Source: JAJFUI01 sp963754135
GTDB taxonomy: Bacteria; Planctomycetota; Planctomycetia; Pirellulales; Thermoguttaceae
DNA: 64,000 nucleotides
Assembly: GCA_963754135.1 (NCBI GenBank)
Contig: CAVWEY010000002.1
Coordinates: 1,116,001 to 1,180,000, forward strand
Direction: 5' to 3'
The notes below the pieces were generated by a model. The model searched no databases. It was not told where the DNA came from and saw only the letters and a program-made list of their open reading frames with translations. Shown piece after piece: positions 36,941 through 46,896 of the stretch; the stretch's first letter is position 1, and each line of letters begins with the position of its first letter. Position numbers and translations under genes: made by a program.

Positions 36941-39175
36941 ATGACGCTTCGCCTTACGTTGCCATTGGTGTGTATTCTTGCCGGAACGTTGCCTGCGGCT
37001 CCGGCCGCTGCTGCTACCCCTGAGGAGGCGGCGCGGGGACTCATTGCGCGGCTCGTGCCAACCACGGCCGGACGGCTGGTGCTGGAGACCATTCCCGCCG
37101 AGGCCGGCCGGGACGTGTTCGAGATCGAGAGCCGCGACGGGAAGATCGTTGTCCGCGGCTCCAGCGGCGTGGCCATCGCGTCCGGCTGGAACTGCTACCT
37201 AAAGAAGTACTGCCACTGCCACCTGTCGCTGTGGGGCGACAACCTCGCGATTCCCGATCCGCTGCCGACGGTCCCGGCGAAGGTCCGCCGCGTAAGCCCC
37301 TGGAAACACCGCTATTACCTCAATTTCTGCGCGTTCAGCTACAGTCTCGCCTGGTGGGACTGGCCGCAGTGGGAGCGGTTTATCGACTGGATGGCCCTAC
37401 AAGGGGTGAACACGCCGCTGTCGATCACGGGGGAGGAGGCAATTTGGCGGAAGGTCTACGGCGACTTGGGGCTAACGGACAAGGAGCTTGAGAGTTTCTT
37501 CGCAGGGCCTGCCTTCCTGCCGTTTGGCTGGATGGGCTGCCTGGACGGTTGGGCCGGTCCGTTGCCGGGGAGTTGGATCGACCGCCACCTGGCGCTGCAA
37601 CAGAAGATCGTTGCCCGCGAGCGCGAGTTGGGGATGACGCCCGTGCTGCAAGGATTCACCGGCCACGTGCCGGTAGCCTTGAAGGAGCGGTTCCCGGCGG
37701 CGAAGCTGCTGCGATTGCCTTCCTGGTGCTGTTTTCCGCCGACGCATTTTCTCGATCCGCAAGACCCGCTGTTCGGTGAGATCGGCCGGCGCTTCATCGC
37801 GGAGCAGACCCGGCAGTTTGGCACCGACCACCTTTACGCTTCGGACACGTTCGTCGAGATGTGCCCGCCCAGCAACGATCCGAAGTTCCTCGCGGCGATG
37901 GGCAAGGGGGTCTACGAGGCGATGCGGGCGGGCGACCCCGAGGCGGTGTGGGTCATGCAGGGCTGGATTTTCGTCAACAACCCCGACTTCTGGAAACCGC
38001 GGCAAGCCAAGGCCCTGCTGGGCGCCGTGCCGGACGATCGGCTGATTCTGCTTGATCTTTGCTGCGAGGCCGCGCCGGTGTGGGACAAGACCGAAGGATT
38101 CTACGGCAAGCCGTGGATTTGGAACGTGGTCCAGGACGGCGGCGACGTGCTGAGCCTGCACGGCGGCCTGCCGCAGATGGCCGGAAACCTCCGCGAGGCG
38201 ATCCACAGCCCGTGGCGCCGCCAGTTGCTAGGCATCGGCATGGTCAACGAGGGCTTGGGCAACAACCCCGTGGTGAACGATTTCCTGGGCGAGATGGCCT
38301 GGCGGGAGGACGTGCCCGCGCTGCCGGAGTTCGTGCAAGGGTACGTGCGGAGCCGCTACGGCGACTCTCCCGCCGCGCTCCGGGAGGCTTGGCAATCGCT
38401 GTTGGCCACGGCCTATGGCACACCCGGACAGGTCGGTTCGATCATCTGCACCCGGCCGGAGGTGATGAAGTCGGCGACGAGGAATTCCCGTTTCCAGGAC
38501 ATTCCCTACGACAACGCGGTGCTGGCTCGGGCCTGGGGCAAGCTGCTCGATTGCCCGGCGGAACTGCAACGCTCCGACGCCTACCGCTTCGATCTGGTCC
38601 ACGTCGGCCGGCAGGTCCTGGTCAACCTTGCAGCGCCGCTGCATCGCCGGATTCTCGCGGCCTACGAGCAGAAAGACCGCCGGGCATTGGCCGATCTCTC
38701 CGGCCAGTTCCTCCAACTGATGGACGGTCTGGACGAGTTGGTTGCCACGCGCAAGGAGTTCTTGTTGGGCAGGTATCTGGCCGACGCCAGGCGTTGGGGA
38801 AGCGACGAAGGCGAGCGGAAGTTCTACGAGTGGAACGCCCGGACCATGCTCACACTTTGGGGTCCGCCCGAGGGGATGCTGTTCGACTACTGCCGCCGGG
38901 AATGGTCCGGGCTGGTGTCGGGCTTCTACCGCCCGCGGTGGAAGATGTTCTTCGAACAACTTGACAAGTCGCTGGCCGAGGGCAAGCCACTGGACGCCGC
39001 GGCCTTCGATCGCGCGATCCGCCGGTGGGAGGAGCGATGGACGCACCGAACGGAGTCGTATCCGATCGCACCGAGCGGCGACGCCGTGACGGTATCGCGC
39101 CGGCTGTGGGAAAAGTACGGCACGCCCCTCCGTCAAGAGGACGCGAAGAGAACGAAATCGGACTCGGAACGTTGA
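36941..39175 (+). CDS. Alpha-N-acetylglucosaminidase, GH89 family
   Basis: 744 residues from the ATG at 36941 (CAAGGAG upstream), intact. A signal peptide (LPLVCILAGTLPAAPAAAA) indicates export. N-terminal small domain (about 25-100), then the (beta/alpha)8 catalytic domain (YYLNFCAFSYSLAWWDWPQWERFIDWMALQGVNTPLSITGEE; GFTGHVPVALKERFP), with the catalytic-Glu neighbourhoods GEEAIWRKVY and GIGMVNEGLGNNPVVND, and a helical C-terminal domain ending in the RWEERWT region. The family removes terminal alpha-GlcNAc from heparan-type or mucin glycans. It follows the LamG and DUF1559 genes, so this group may serve host or algal glycan breakdown. Confidence 0.95.
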   Translation: MTLRLTLPLVCILAGTLPAAPAAAATPEEAARGLIARLVPTTAGRLVLETIPAEAGRDVFEIESRDGKIVVRGSSGVAIASGWNCYLKKYCHCHLSLWGDNLAIPDPLPTVPAKVRRVSPWKHRYYLNFCAFSYSLAWWDWPQWERFIDWMALQGVNTPLSITGEEAIWRKVYGDLGLTDKELESFFAGPAFLPFGWMGCLDGWAGPLPGSWIDRHLALQQKIVARERELGMTPVLQGFTGHVPVALKERFPAAKLLRLPSWCCFPPTHFLDPQDPLFGEIGRRFIAEQTRQFGTDHLYASDTFVEMCPPSNDPKFLAAMGKGVYEAMRAGDPEAVWVMQGWIFVNNPDFWKPRQAKALLGAVPDDRLILLDLCCEAAPVWDKTEGFYGKPWIWNVVQDGGDVLSLHGGLPQMAGNLREAIHSPWRRQLLGIGMVNEGLGNNPVVNDFLGEMAWREDVPALPEFVQGYVRSRYGDSPAALREAWQSLLATAYGTPGQVGSIICTRPEVMKSATRNSRFQDIPYDNAVLARAWGKLLDCPAELQRSDAYRFDLVHVGRQVLVNLAAPLHRRILAAYEQKDRRALADLSGQFLQLMDGLDELVATRKEFLLGRYLADARRWGSDEGERKFYEWNARTMLTLWGPPEGMLFDYCRREWSGLVSGFYRPRWKMFFEQLDKSLAEGKPLDAAAFDRAIRRWEERWTHRTESYPIAPSGDAVTVSRRLWEKYGTPLRQEDAKRTKSDSER

Positions 39176-39378
39176 GCGTAGCGCGCGTCCTTGCACGCAC
39201 GCGCGGTGTTTTCCCGCAAAATTGGCCCCCTCGGGTCGGTCTTCTTGTCGCGCCTTCTCGCGATGGCCTGGGCCGGTTGACGCTCTTGGGGGAATTCGAA
39301 GGATGGCTGGCGTGGGCGCCAGCGGAGAAAGCGCCCGTCCCGCATTTCCTTTATTTGCCCCCGCCATTTCCATTGAAG

Positions 39379-39525
39379 ATGCACGAAGAACGCAATCAGC
39401 GGCTCGCCGCCTTCGCGGCGTGGGCGAAGTAGTACATCAAGGGCGACGAAAAGGGGGCGCCGAATCTTCCTCGACCACCTCTTCCAAGCCCCCGGCCTCA
39501 AGGGCGCCAAAGAAGCCGGGGCCGT
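39379..39525 (+). pseudogene. Remnant resembling the N-terminus of a restriction-modification methylase
   Basis: Read with one stop and one frame change: MHEERNQRLAAFAAWAK, then (after TAG) YIKGDEKG, then IFLDHLFQAPGLKGAKEAGA. The combination NQRLAAF, KGDEKG and FLDHLFQAxG is what I recall from N-termini of large class I DNA methylases of type IIG/IIL systems. The rest of the gene is gone. Low confidence in the family. Confidence 0.35.
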
Positions 39526-39528
39526 CTG

Positions 39529-39642
39529 ATGGCCTTTTGCGACGGTTCGGCACAAATGATGAACTACTCGATCGACCTAGAGACCCACCGCCGGCTGGGC
39601 AACCGGAAGGACGGCCTGCCGATCGACGGCAAGAAGTTCTAG
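39529..39642 (+). pseudogene. DUF1559 C-terminal fragment
   Basis: 38 codons reading MAFCDGSAQMMNYSIDLETH ... PIDGKKF, nearly the same as the end of the intact DUF1559 gene (QMAFCDGSVQMMSYSIDLEAY ... PIDAKKF, 36721-36838). No signal or body remains. The fragment begins directly at the stop of the methylase-like remnant. Confidence 0.8.
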
Positions 39643-39807
39643 CCGCCCCTCACCCCCCGCTCACCCTGGCCCTGTCCCGGCACCGGCCGAAAGTTGGACG
39701 GGAGAAGGGACTTCCTTCGTCGCCTTTTCGGACAGCCTCGAAGCGGCCGTAGAAATTGGGCCAGCACTTGTGCTACAATGTCACCCACCAATTTCAACCG
39801 TACCAGC

Positions 39808-39836
39808 TACCACGCCCTTTCAGGGCGTGCCACCCA
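39808..39836. repeat. Half copy of palindromic repeat family B
   Basis: A single arm (CACGCCCTTTCAGGGCGTGCC core) 11 bases before the apgM start. Confidence 0.85.
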
Positions 39837-39846
39837 GTCGCCTTTG

Positions 39847-41052
39847 ATGAAATTCGCCCTGATCATTCCCGACGGTTGTGCCGATGAGCCGCAGGAATCC
39901 TTGGGCGGCAAGACGCCGCTTCAGGCGGCCAAGCTGCCGGCGATGGACGCCGTGGCGGCCGCCGGGGTGGTCGGCCGCGCCAACCACACGCCCGCGAGCT
40001 TGCCGCCGGGCTCCGACGTGGCCAATCTGAGCCTGCTGGGCTACAACCCGATCGAGCATTTCACCGGCCGGGCCGCCCTGGAGGCCGCCGCCCAGGGAAT
40101 CGAACTGGGACCGGACGATTGGGCCGTCCGCTGCAACCTGGTGACGGTCGAAGACCAGGTGATGAAGGACTTCACGGCGGGACATATCTCTTCGGCCGAA
40201 GCGGCCGAGCTGCTCCGGGCCGCCCAGGAGAACTTGGGCGACCGGCGGCTCCAGTTTCATCCCGGCGTAAGCTACCGGAACCTGCTGATCTATCGCAGCA
40301 TGGGCGGGCCGGCCCCCTTCTCGCCCGACACCCGCACCACGCCCCCGCACAACCTGACCGACAAATCCGTGCTCGACGATTATCCCCGCGGACCGGGCAG
40401 CGGTCTGTTGAACCACTTGATGAGCGAAAGCGTCGGGCTGTTTGCCGGGCATCCGGTGAACGTCGCCCGGCGCGCGGCGGGCAAGCCGCCGGCCACCAAC
40501 GTCTGGCTCTGGGGACTCGGCAGCGCCCCACGGCTTGAGTCCTTCGCCGCGCGGTACGGCAAGCAGGGGGCCATGATTACCGCCGTCGATCTCTTGCGCG
40601 GGCTGGCCGCTCTGATCGGCTGGCGGCGGATCGACGTGCCCGGCGCCACCGGCTACCTCGACACCGATTACGCCGCCAAGGGCCGCTACGCCGTCGCGGC
40701 GCTCGACGACGCGGACCTGGTCTGCGTCCACGTCGAGGCGACCGACGAGGCCTCGCACGAGGGCAACGCCGCCGCGAAAGTCGAGGCCCTGGAAGAGATC
40801 GACCGGCACATTGTCGGGCCGCTCCACGAGGCGCTGAAGAAACACGGCCGATACCGCATCCTGGTGAGTCCCGACCATCCCACGCCGCTCAGGACGAAGA
40901 CCCACGCCCACGGCGATGTCCCCTTTGCCCTGGCCGGCAGCGGCATTGTCCCCGACGCGGCAACGACCTATGACGATCCGACGGCCGCCGGCTCGCCGCT
41001 GGCGTTTGCCGAAGGGTGGCGGCTGATGGGGTACTTTCTGGCAGCAGGTTGA
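39847..41052 (+). CDS. apgM: Cofactor-independent phosphoglycerate mutase, archaeal/ApgM type
   Basis: 401 residues from the ATG at 39847. It belongs to the alkaline-phosphatase superfamily: LIIPDGCADEP near the start (metal-binding Asp), PPGSDVANLSLLGYNP with the active Ser, AAARL-like middle ETPHNL... (TTPPHNLTDKSV), CVHVEATDEASHEGN and SPDHPTPLRTKTHAHGDVPFAL with the C-terminal metal ligands. It interconverts 2- and 3-phosphoglycerate in glycolysis. The open frame upstream (to 39694) runs through the repeat and is not coding. It is intact and probably a stand-alone gene. Confidence 0.93.
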   Translation: MKFALIIPDGCADEPQESLGGKTPLQAAKLPAMDAVAAAGVVGRANHTPASLPPGSDVANLSLLGYNPIEHFTGRAALEAAAQGIELGPDDWAVRCNLVTVEDQVMKDFTAGHISSAEAAELLRAAQENLGDRRLQFHPGVSYRNLLIYRSMGGPAPFSPDTRTTPPHNLTDKSVLDDYPRGPGSGLLNHLMSESVGLFAGHPVNVARRAAGKPPATNVWLWGLGSAPRLESFAARYGKQGAMITAVDLLRGLAALIGWRRIDVPGATGYLDTDYAAKGRYAVAALDDADLVCVHVEATDEASHEGNAAAKVEALEEIDRHIVGPLHEALKKHGRYRILVSPDHPTPLRTKTHAHGDVPFALAGSGIVPDAATTYDDPTAAGSPLAFAEGWRLMGYFLAAG

Positions 41053-41090
41053 ACGCCCGATGGCCGGGCGAACCGCTACTTCCCCGGCGC

Positions 41091-41125
41091 CGGGTGCCAT
41101 GCCCACGCTTGTCGTGGGCATGTCG
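41091..41125. repeat. Left arm of palindromic repeat family D
   Basis: GCCATGCCCACGCTTGTCGT continued by GGGCATG; its partner is the inverted copy at 42175-42209, on the far side of the IS. The two belonged to one unit before insertion. Confidence 0.8.
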
Positions 41126-41131
41126 AGCGCA
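41122..41131. repeat. Target-site duplication, left copy
   Basis: GTCGAGCGCA at 41122-41131 is repeated at 42154-42163, directly outside the IS ends (with one extra T at the left junction). Confidence 0.8.
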
Positions 41132-41132
41132 T

Positions 41133-42153
41133 AGGGTTATTCAATTGACTCCACCACCCCCAATATCTTGTAGTCAGAAGGGCTCGGCGGCCTCGGTGAC
41201 AATAGTACGATAGGGGACCGGTTCAACCTGCATCGCTTGTTCGAGCAACCGATAGAAGAGCAAGCCACGGGATCGCGAGGTGCGTCGGTTAAAACGGAAG
41301 GTAAATTCGTCGAGATAGTAGTCCAGGTAGTTTGGACGAACTGCGCCTTGATGGGTGCCTAGTAGCCAGCGTTTCAGGAGGGAGGCGACCCTGTGAATCC
41401 GCGGAAGCAATTCCGTGGCCGCGTCTTTCCCACAACCGGTCAGAACTGTCACCTCATGCACATAGCCAATACCGTCTAATCCGGTGTATGACGCGTTTCC
41501 ATCCGTGTGGACCGTGCTGCCAGTCGCAACCGAAGCTTGGATGAAGCGATGCAAGGAAATCCGTGACGCGGTGACAATCCGTGCCATACGGATACGCCCG
41601 ATCCCAGCCCCATCCTCTTCCGCGGCAATCACTACCATTGCCTTGTCCAGACTACGACTGCCCGTCCGTTTGCCTTCCCCCCCTACGTAGGTCTCATCAA
41701 CCTCCACTCGCCCGGCAAGGCGATCGCGGCCAGGGCGAACCATAGCACGTCGCAACTTATGCAACCACGTCCATGCAGTCACATAGCTGCCCAAGCCGAG
41801 AACTCGTTGGAGGTTCAGGGCGCTTGCCCCGTGCTTTTGACTGGTTACCTGCCAAATTGCCCGAAACCATAGACGCAAGGGTTTGTGCGTATCTTGGAAG
41901 ATCGTTCCGGCGATCGCCGACGCCTGGCCGCGACAGCGCCTACAAATCAACCGACCACGTGTAGCCGGCCATCCGCCATGGTGCCCACAACGCGGGCATA
42001 CAAAGCCATTGGGCCATCGCAACCGTGCCAGGTACGCCCGGCAGTCCTCTTCCGTGCGGAAACGATCCTCCAGATCGAGAATCGTCCGAGGATAGGTGTC
42101 GTCCATCCCCACATACTACCGGTTGTGGTAGGTGGAGTCAATTGAATAACCCT
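41133..42153 (-). mobile_element. IS1595-family insertion sequence, complete
   Basis: About 1,021 bp with perfect terminal inverted repeats of 23 bases (41133-41155 and 42131-42153, starting AGGGTTATTCAATTGACTCC), a duplication of GTCGAGCGCA and an intact transposase. It lies in the loop of palindromic repeat family D, between apgM and the SIMPL gene. Both features suggest recent transposition. Confidence 0.93.
41174..42112 (-). CDS. IS1595-family transposase
   Basis: 312 residues, intact. The N-terminal zinc ribbon of the family is seen in CPRCGHHGGW with ICRRCRGQ. The DDE-type catalytic domain has VEVDETYVGGEGK (first Asp), STVHTDGNASY (second Asp) and DEFTFRFNRR at the end (the Glu). The helical middle SIAGTIFQDTHKPLRLWF-like region also fits. 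It moves the surrounding element by cut and paste. Both inverted repeats are present, so it could be active. Confidence 0.95.
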   Translation of the reverse strand: MGMDDTYPRTILDLEDRFRTEEDCRAYLARLRWPNGFVCPRCGHHGGWPATRGRLICRRCRGQASAIAGTIFQDTHKPLRLWFRAIWQVTSQKHGASALNLQRVLGLGSYVTAWTWLHKLRRAMVRPGRDRLAGRVEVDETYVGGEGKRTGSRSLDKAMVVIAAEEDGAGIGRIRMARIVTASRISLHRFIQASVATGSTVHTDGNASYTGLDGIGYVHEVTVLTGCGKDAATELLPRIHRVASLLKRWLLGTHQGAVRPNYLDYYLDEFTFRFNRRTSRSRGLLFYRLLEQAMQVEPVPYRTIVTEAAEPF

Positions 42154-42163
42154 GTCGAGCGCA
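42154..42163. repeat. Target-site duplication, right copy
   Basis: GTCGAGCGCA, matching 41122-41131. Confidence 0.8.
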
Positions 42164-42174
42164 CGGGAAAACCG

Positions 42175-42209
42175 CCACATGCCCACGACAAGCGTGGGCA
42201 TGGCACCCG
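42175..42209. repeat. Right arm of palindromic repeat family D
   Basis: Complement of the left arm at 41091-41125 (CCCACGACAAGCGTGGGCAT core). Confidence 0.8.
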
Positions 42210-42227
42210 ACCTTTCCGCAACAGGAA

Positions 42228-43217
42228 CTACTTGGCCCGCAGGGCGAACGTCGCCGTCACGAAGCAATTGAAGCTCAGCGGGCTGGGGTTGCTGCTGAGC
42301 GCCTCGGTCGGCTTCTCGCCGGCGTCGCCACCCGGCTCCCCCACAATGATTTGCCGCAATTCTGCGGGAATGAAGCCGCCTCTGCTGTAGGGGTTGTCAT
42401 CGTCGCCGAAATTGCGCTGGCCGGTGCAGCCGCCGCTTAGCCCGATCAGCGGGCCGAGTCCGACCCCGGCGGCCTTGGCCAGGTCGGCGGCCCCGGCGGC
42501 AGCCTTCTTGAAGGCGTCGGCCGTCGCCTTCTGGCGGTCCTGCTTCGAGAGCACGGCGACGAAGAGGAACGTCGGCTGCCCCAGCGGCTGCTGCTGCTCG
42601 CCGTAGCGGCCCATTGCCTGCTTCGCCTCTTCGGCAAGCTCTTCTTCCTCGGGCGAGAGCTTCTGGACTTCCTGGCTGCCGGAGAGGTCGGCCGCCTTGA
42701 TCTTCTCCTCAATGCCTTGGGCCAGCACCAGCAGTTGTTCCTGAGACTTCGCCTCCAGCGGCCACTCGGCAGTGAGCGAACCCGTGACCGTCACCGTTTG
42801 CGGGACTTGCAGCCCCTTGGGCTTCTTGCCGCGGGCCCGCATCTGCTCCATCACCATCGCTTCGATCTGCCGTTTCTGGGCCGCCTGGGCGGTGGACACG
42901 GTGGGACCGTCGAACGCGACCGATTGCTTGTCGGCCTTGAGCGACTCGAGTTGCAGCACGGCGGCCTCGCGGCGCTCCTTGAGCTTGGCCAGGGCTTCTT
43001 CCAAGGTCTTGGCCTTGCCGAACAGTTGGATGTACATTCTCATGCGGGTGGGTTTCTGTTGGACGGTGGCGGCGCCGGTGGCGCTCAGCGCCGGCCGCCC
43101 GCCCGCTTGCACTGCCGCCCACTCGCCCGCGTCGCGGTCCATCTGGGCCCGGACCGCGGCGGGCCAGCCGGCCGCCGCCAGCAACGCAATCAGCAATACA
43201 CGTTTCTTGCACGCCAT
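42228..43217 (-). CDS. Secreted SIMPL/DUF541-domain protein
   Basis: 329 residues with signal peptide (VLLIALLAAAGWPAAVRA). The SIMPL domain covers most of the length: ALSATGAATVQQKPTRMRMYIQL (early strands), EEALAKLKERREAA, and the typical late segment ADAFKKAAAGAADLAKAAGVGLGPLIGLSGG. A long charged insert (EIEKIKAADLSGSQEVQKLSPEEEELAEEAKQAM-type) is larger than in the usual 230-residue members. SIMPL proteins are periplasmic and poorly understood; some are linked to stress. A palindromic repeat lies upstream. Confidence 0.85.
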   Translation of the reverse strand: MACKKRVLLIALLAAAGWPAAVRAQMDRDAGEWAAVQAGGRPALSATGAATVQQKPTRMRMYIQLFGKAKTLEEALAKLKERREAAVLQLESLKADKQSVAFDGPTVSTAQAAQKRQIEAMVMEQMRARGKKPKGLQVPQTVTVTGSLTAEWPLEAKSQEQLLVLAQGIEEKIKAADLSGSQEVQKLSPEEEELAEEAKQAMGRYGEQQQPLGQPTFLFVAVLSKQDRQKATADAFKKAAAGAADLAKAAGVGLGPLIGLSGGCTGQRNFGDDDNPYSRGGFIPAELRQIIVGEPGGDAGEKPTEALSSNPSPLSFNCFVTATFALRAK

Positions 43218-43238
43218 GACGGATTCCTCCCAGGGTAT

Positions 43239-43323
43239 GTAGGGTGGGACAAGCCAGAGCGAAGTCCCACCGTGCCTTATCGTGGCCCTTGGTGGGACTT
43301 CGCTCTGGCTTGTCCCACCCTAC
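43239..43323. repeat. Intergenic palindromic repeat family E
   Basis: Arms 43239-43271 (GTAGGGTGGGACAAGCCAGA ...) and 43291-43323 are near-exact complements across a 19-base loop. They are related to the in-frame copy at 14617-14702. Confidence 0.9.
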
Positions 43324-43342
43324 CTTCTGTAACAGAAACGAG

Positions 43343-46300
43343 TCAGAACGAATCCGACGCCTTCATCGCGTCGCGGACTTCCTTCCGGAACTTGAGAATC
43401 TCCTCGCCGCTCATGATGCGGATGGTCCAGTAGAACTCGCGGACCTCATATCTTTCGAGTTTGGCATAGATGTCCCGCAGCACCGGGATGTACTTCGGAT
43501 CGTCGGCGACGGCGATGGCCCGATAGACCGACTTGGCCCAGTGGTCCGACGCCCTGTTGGCTTCCCCGCCAGTAGCGCAACAGCGGGGCCATGCCGTCGC
43601 TGTCGCCCAACAGCACCGCCAGATAGCCGGCCGAGGCCGCGGTTTCCGCATCCGCGTCGTCCATCAGCGGGCGGACGTCGCGGAGCTTCAGTCCGGCCGG
43701 CGGCTGGGGCACGATGGGATTGCCGTCGCTGCCGCTCGAATAGGAATAAGTCGACACGAAAAAGAGCATGAAGCCGCTGGGCAGGGTGTTCAGCGACCCC
43801 GGCCCGTGAGCCAGGTACCGCAGGGCGATGGCCTTGCGTTTCGGGTGGCTGTTCCTCAGCGCCGCCAAGGCGGACCGGCGGGCCTCGGATTCCGGTTGCA
43901 CCACCAACTGCACCTGAAACGCCTCGGTCCGCACGGCGTCGCTCGAGTCCGGCGTCGGCGGCGAGCTGGGCCGCCGTCGCCGCCGCCTCGTCCTTGGCGG
44001 CAGTGGCCAAGAGCGCCAGCGCGGCGCGGCGCTGCCACTCGCCGCCGGAGAGCGCGCGAGGCCTCGCCGCCTCGATCACCCTGCGGCGCACGGCGGGCGG
44101 CACGTCGGAGGAAACGTACCGGGTGCCGAAGTACGCCTCCGTCAACGCCCACAACAGATACGGCGCCGCCTCCGCCTTGATCTTCGATCCGGCCAGCAGT
44201 TGCCAGAACAGGTCGGCCGCGCGCGGATCGGGCATCGCGCTGATCCCGCCGGTCAGCTCGGCGATGGCCTCATCGCTGTCGGCCGTCGAGCGGAAGGCCC
44301 GGAAAGCCTTCGCGCGATCCTCCCAGACGAGCCAGGGAAGCACCTTCACGGCCGTCTGCAGCAGCTCCGGGTTCGCCCGGACGGTTTTCTGGAGGACCGG
44401 CACGGACTCGCTCGCCTTTCCCAGCGGGGCCAGCAGGACCGCGGCCGCGGCCCGCTCTTTCGGTGCTTCCGCCCCGAGCATTTTCTCCAGCACGGGGACC
44501 ATCCGGGCGGTCCACTTCGGGCGGTTCCGTCCCGCGTAGCACTGCCGCAGCCACTCGTCCCACCAAGAGTCCTCGTGCTCCGGCTTGGCGTCGGCAGGGT
44601 TCTCCTTCTTGAGGTCCTTCTTCTCTGCCGCCTTGGCGGCGGGTTTTTCTTTCTTGATGTCCTCCTTCTCCGCCGGCTTGGCGGCGGGCTTCTCTTTCTT
44701 AACGTCCTCCTGCTTTGCCGGCTTGGCGGCCCCGCCCAGCAGCCTCGCCACCATCGAGAGCACGTCCGTGTCCACGGCCGCGGGCGACGACTGGTAGATG
44801 ATCTGCGCGAGTGCGGTTGGCGGCCTCGCGGTTCTTCTGCGCGGCACTCTCGCGGAGGCCGTCCATCGCCTCGATGGCTGCCGACGCCGCAGCCAGCCGC
44901 ACCTGGCTCTCCTTGTCGCCTAGCCCGGCGAGCATCTCTTCCTCCGCGTCGTCCAAGGAAAGTGAGCAGATGGCGGCGATGGCCGCCGCGCGGATCCGCG
45001 GCTCCCGGTGCTTGGTGAATTTCCGCAAGTACGGCATCGCCTTCGGGCGCATGGTGCTGCCGCGGGCCAACATCGGCAGGATCGTCGGCGCCAGGTCGGG
45101 ATGCCGTTCCGCCGCCTTGGCCAGCGGCTCGACGGCCACGGCCATGTCCGCGCCCGCCAGACCCTCGACCCCCTTGGCCACGACGAACGGCTCGGGGTCG
45201 TCCAACAGTTCCAAGAGGGCCACGTAAACGTCGGCTGCCAACTGGGTCGCCTCGTCGGGCTTGCCCAGCCCGCCGCCGGGCGACGAAGAGAACGAGCGGT
45301 CTCCCTCGACCACCTTGCCGATCGCGGCGGCCGCCTCGGCGCGGACCTGCCAACTCTCGTGCTTCAACAGCCGCATCAGGCACTTCACCGCCTCCGCCCC
45401 CTTGGCCGCCTGCAAGACGCGGATGCCGTGACCGATCAGGTCGGGGTCCTTCTCGTGTCTTCAAGTACTTCACGATGGCCTTGGTCATCGCCGCGCTGGG
45501 GCTGGCCTCGAGTTGCTTCAAGACGGCGGCCCGGACGTTCGGGTCCGGATCGTCGAGCAGTTTCACCAGGGCGGCGTTGGCTTCCTTGCCGCCGATGTGC
45601 TGGAGGCCGCGGAGGCTGATCTCGCGCACCAGCGGGTCCGGGTCGGCGAACAGTTCCAGTAGCAGCGGCTGATCGGTCCCGGCGGCCCTTTGAGCAAGCT
45701 CCGCCGCCGCCTTCTGCCGCTGCCGCGGATTGCGGTCGGCCAGCCGCTCGATCCCCCCCGGCCAACTCAACGCCAAGGCGCCGTCCGCCACCAGCCGATA
45801 GCGGAGCACCAACAGGCGCCGGTGGTCCTGGTCCGTCGCCGCGTCCTTCAGCCGCGCATAGACCTCCGGCAGCAGCGCCGCGCCCAGCCGAGCCAGCCGG
45901 TGGCCGGCGGCGTCGGACTCCGCCTCGCCGGCCCGCAACATCCACTCGATCTGCGCCCGGGCCGAGGCCAATTGCTCCGGCGTCAACTTTGCGGCGCGGA
46001 CTCCGCCGGCTGGATCGCCCGGTCCTTCCACTTCTCCAACCGCGCGAGCCGCTCCGGCGTGAAGGTCTCCGGCCGCCAAGGGTCAAAGCCTTCCAGTGGG
46101 GCTTGCCACCCGTCGAGCACCTCCATCGCCGCCAGCCGCGCCGAGAGTCCGCTCTCGCGGAACGCCTTGACCACCGCCGCCTTGGCGGCCTCGGGATAGG
46201 GCGTCAAACGGCGGATCGCCGCCTCGCGCAACGCGGCATTGCGCTGCTCGAACTGCCTGACCAGCTTGACGACTGCGGTGATGTTCGGCTCACCCGTGGC

Positions 46301-46894
46301 CAACAGCACGTCATCCGCCGGCGGCAGAGCGGCGTCGTAATGTTTCTTCAGCCACGCCACAAATTCGTCGGGGGGCAGGTAGCGGTCGCAACCGGTGACG
46401 TACTGGCCGCCAGGGGTGAAGATCCGCAGGGCGGGCGCCGTCACCACGCCCAACTCCTCGACGTCCCCGGCCTGCGCGTCCAGATCGAGGAAGACCGGCG
46501 TCCAGCGGGCCAACTCCGCCGCCACCGTCGCTTCCTCCAGTTCCTTGGCCATCTTCCGGCTCGGCGCGGACCATTTCGCCCCAACGCAGATCAGCAGCGG
46601 CTTGCGGTCCCGAAGCGCGCGGCGGTAGCCCTCCTCCAGGCTCGACGGCCATTGCGCGGCCGATCCTTGCTCACCAGCCGCCGCCGGGGAGATGTCGCCC
46701 AAACGCCCCGCGACTGCGGTTGCGGGGGGGCTGGAGCGGCGTTCTTCCCCCGCGACCGCAGTTGCGGGGCGTTCTCCGGTTACGACATTGCTCTTCTGAG
46801 ACTCAGTAGCCGGTTCGGCCGCCGGCGCGCGGATCGCCAACACCGCCCCGCACGCTGCCACCAGGACCAGTCGTATCGTTGCACGGCGATTCAT
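43343..46894 (-). CDS. Secreted thioredoxin-fold protein with long HEAT-repeat region, five frameshifts
   Basis: About 1,180 codons from the ATG at 46894; breaks near 46000, 45450, 44820, 43955 and 43565 are all in GC runs, and the HEAT pattern continues through them. Signal peptide, an in-frame family A repeat (RPATAVAG twice, 46701-46773), then a thioredoxin-fold domain (LEEGYRRALRDRKPLLICVGAKWSAPSRKM; the active-site pair is replaced by SAPS). Then many HEAT-type helices follow: PDPLVREISLRGLQHIGGKEANAALVKLLDDPDPNVRAAVLKQL, and SWQVRAEAAAAIG, EPRIRAAAIAAI. A charged Lys-Ala-Glu linker (44.6-44.7 kb) lies in the middle. It follows the multihaem gene by two bases. Probably a scaffold; no catalytic role seen. 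Confidence 0.7.
46701..46773. repeat. Palindromic repeat family A inside the thioredoxin-HEAT gene
   Basis: Arms 46701-46728 and 46747-46773, each with CGCGACTGCGGTTGCG or complement. Read in frame as RPATAVAG and PATAVAGRL. Confidence 0.9.
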
Positions 46895-46896
46895 GG

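Larger units (their letters stand above)
39176..39846. other. Region of decayed gene remnants before apgM
   Basis: About 670 bases without an intact gene. It holds a stretch at 39379-39525 resembling the N-terminus of a DNA methyltransferase, a DUF1559 tail (39529-39642) and a family B half repeat (39808-39836). All frames are short or stopped. Confidence 0.6.
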
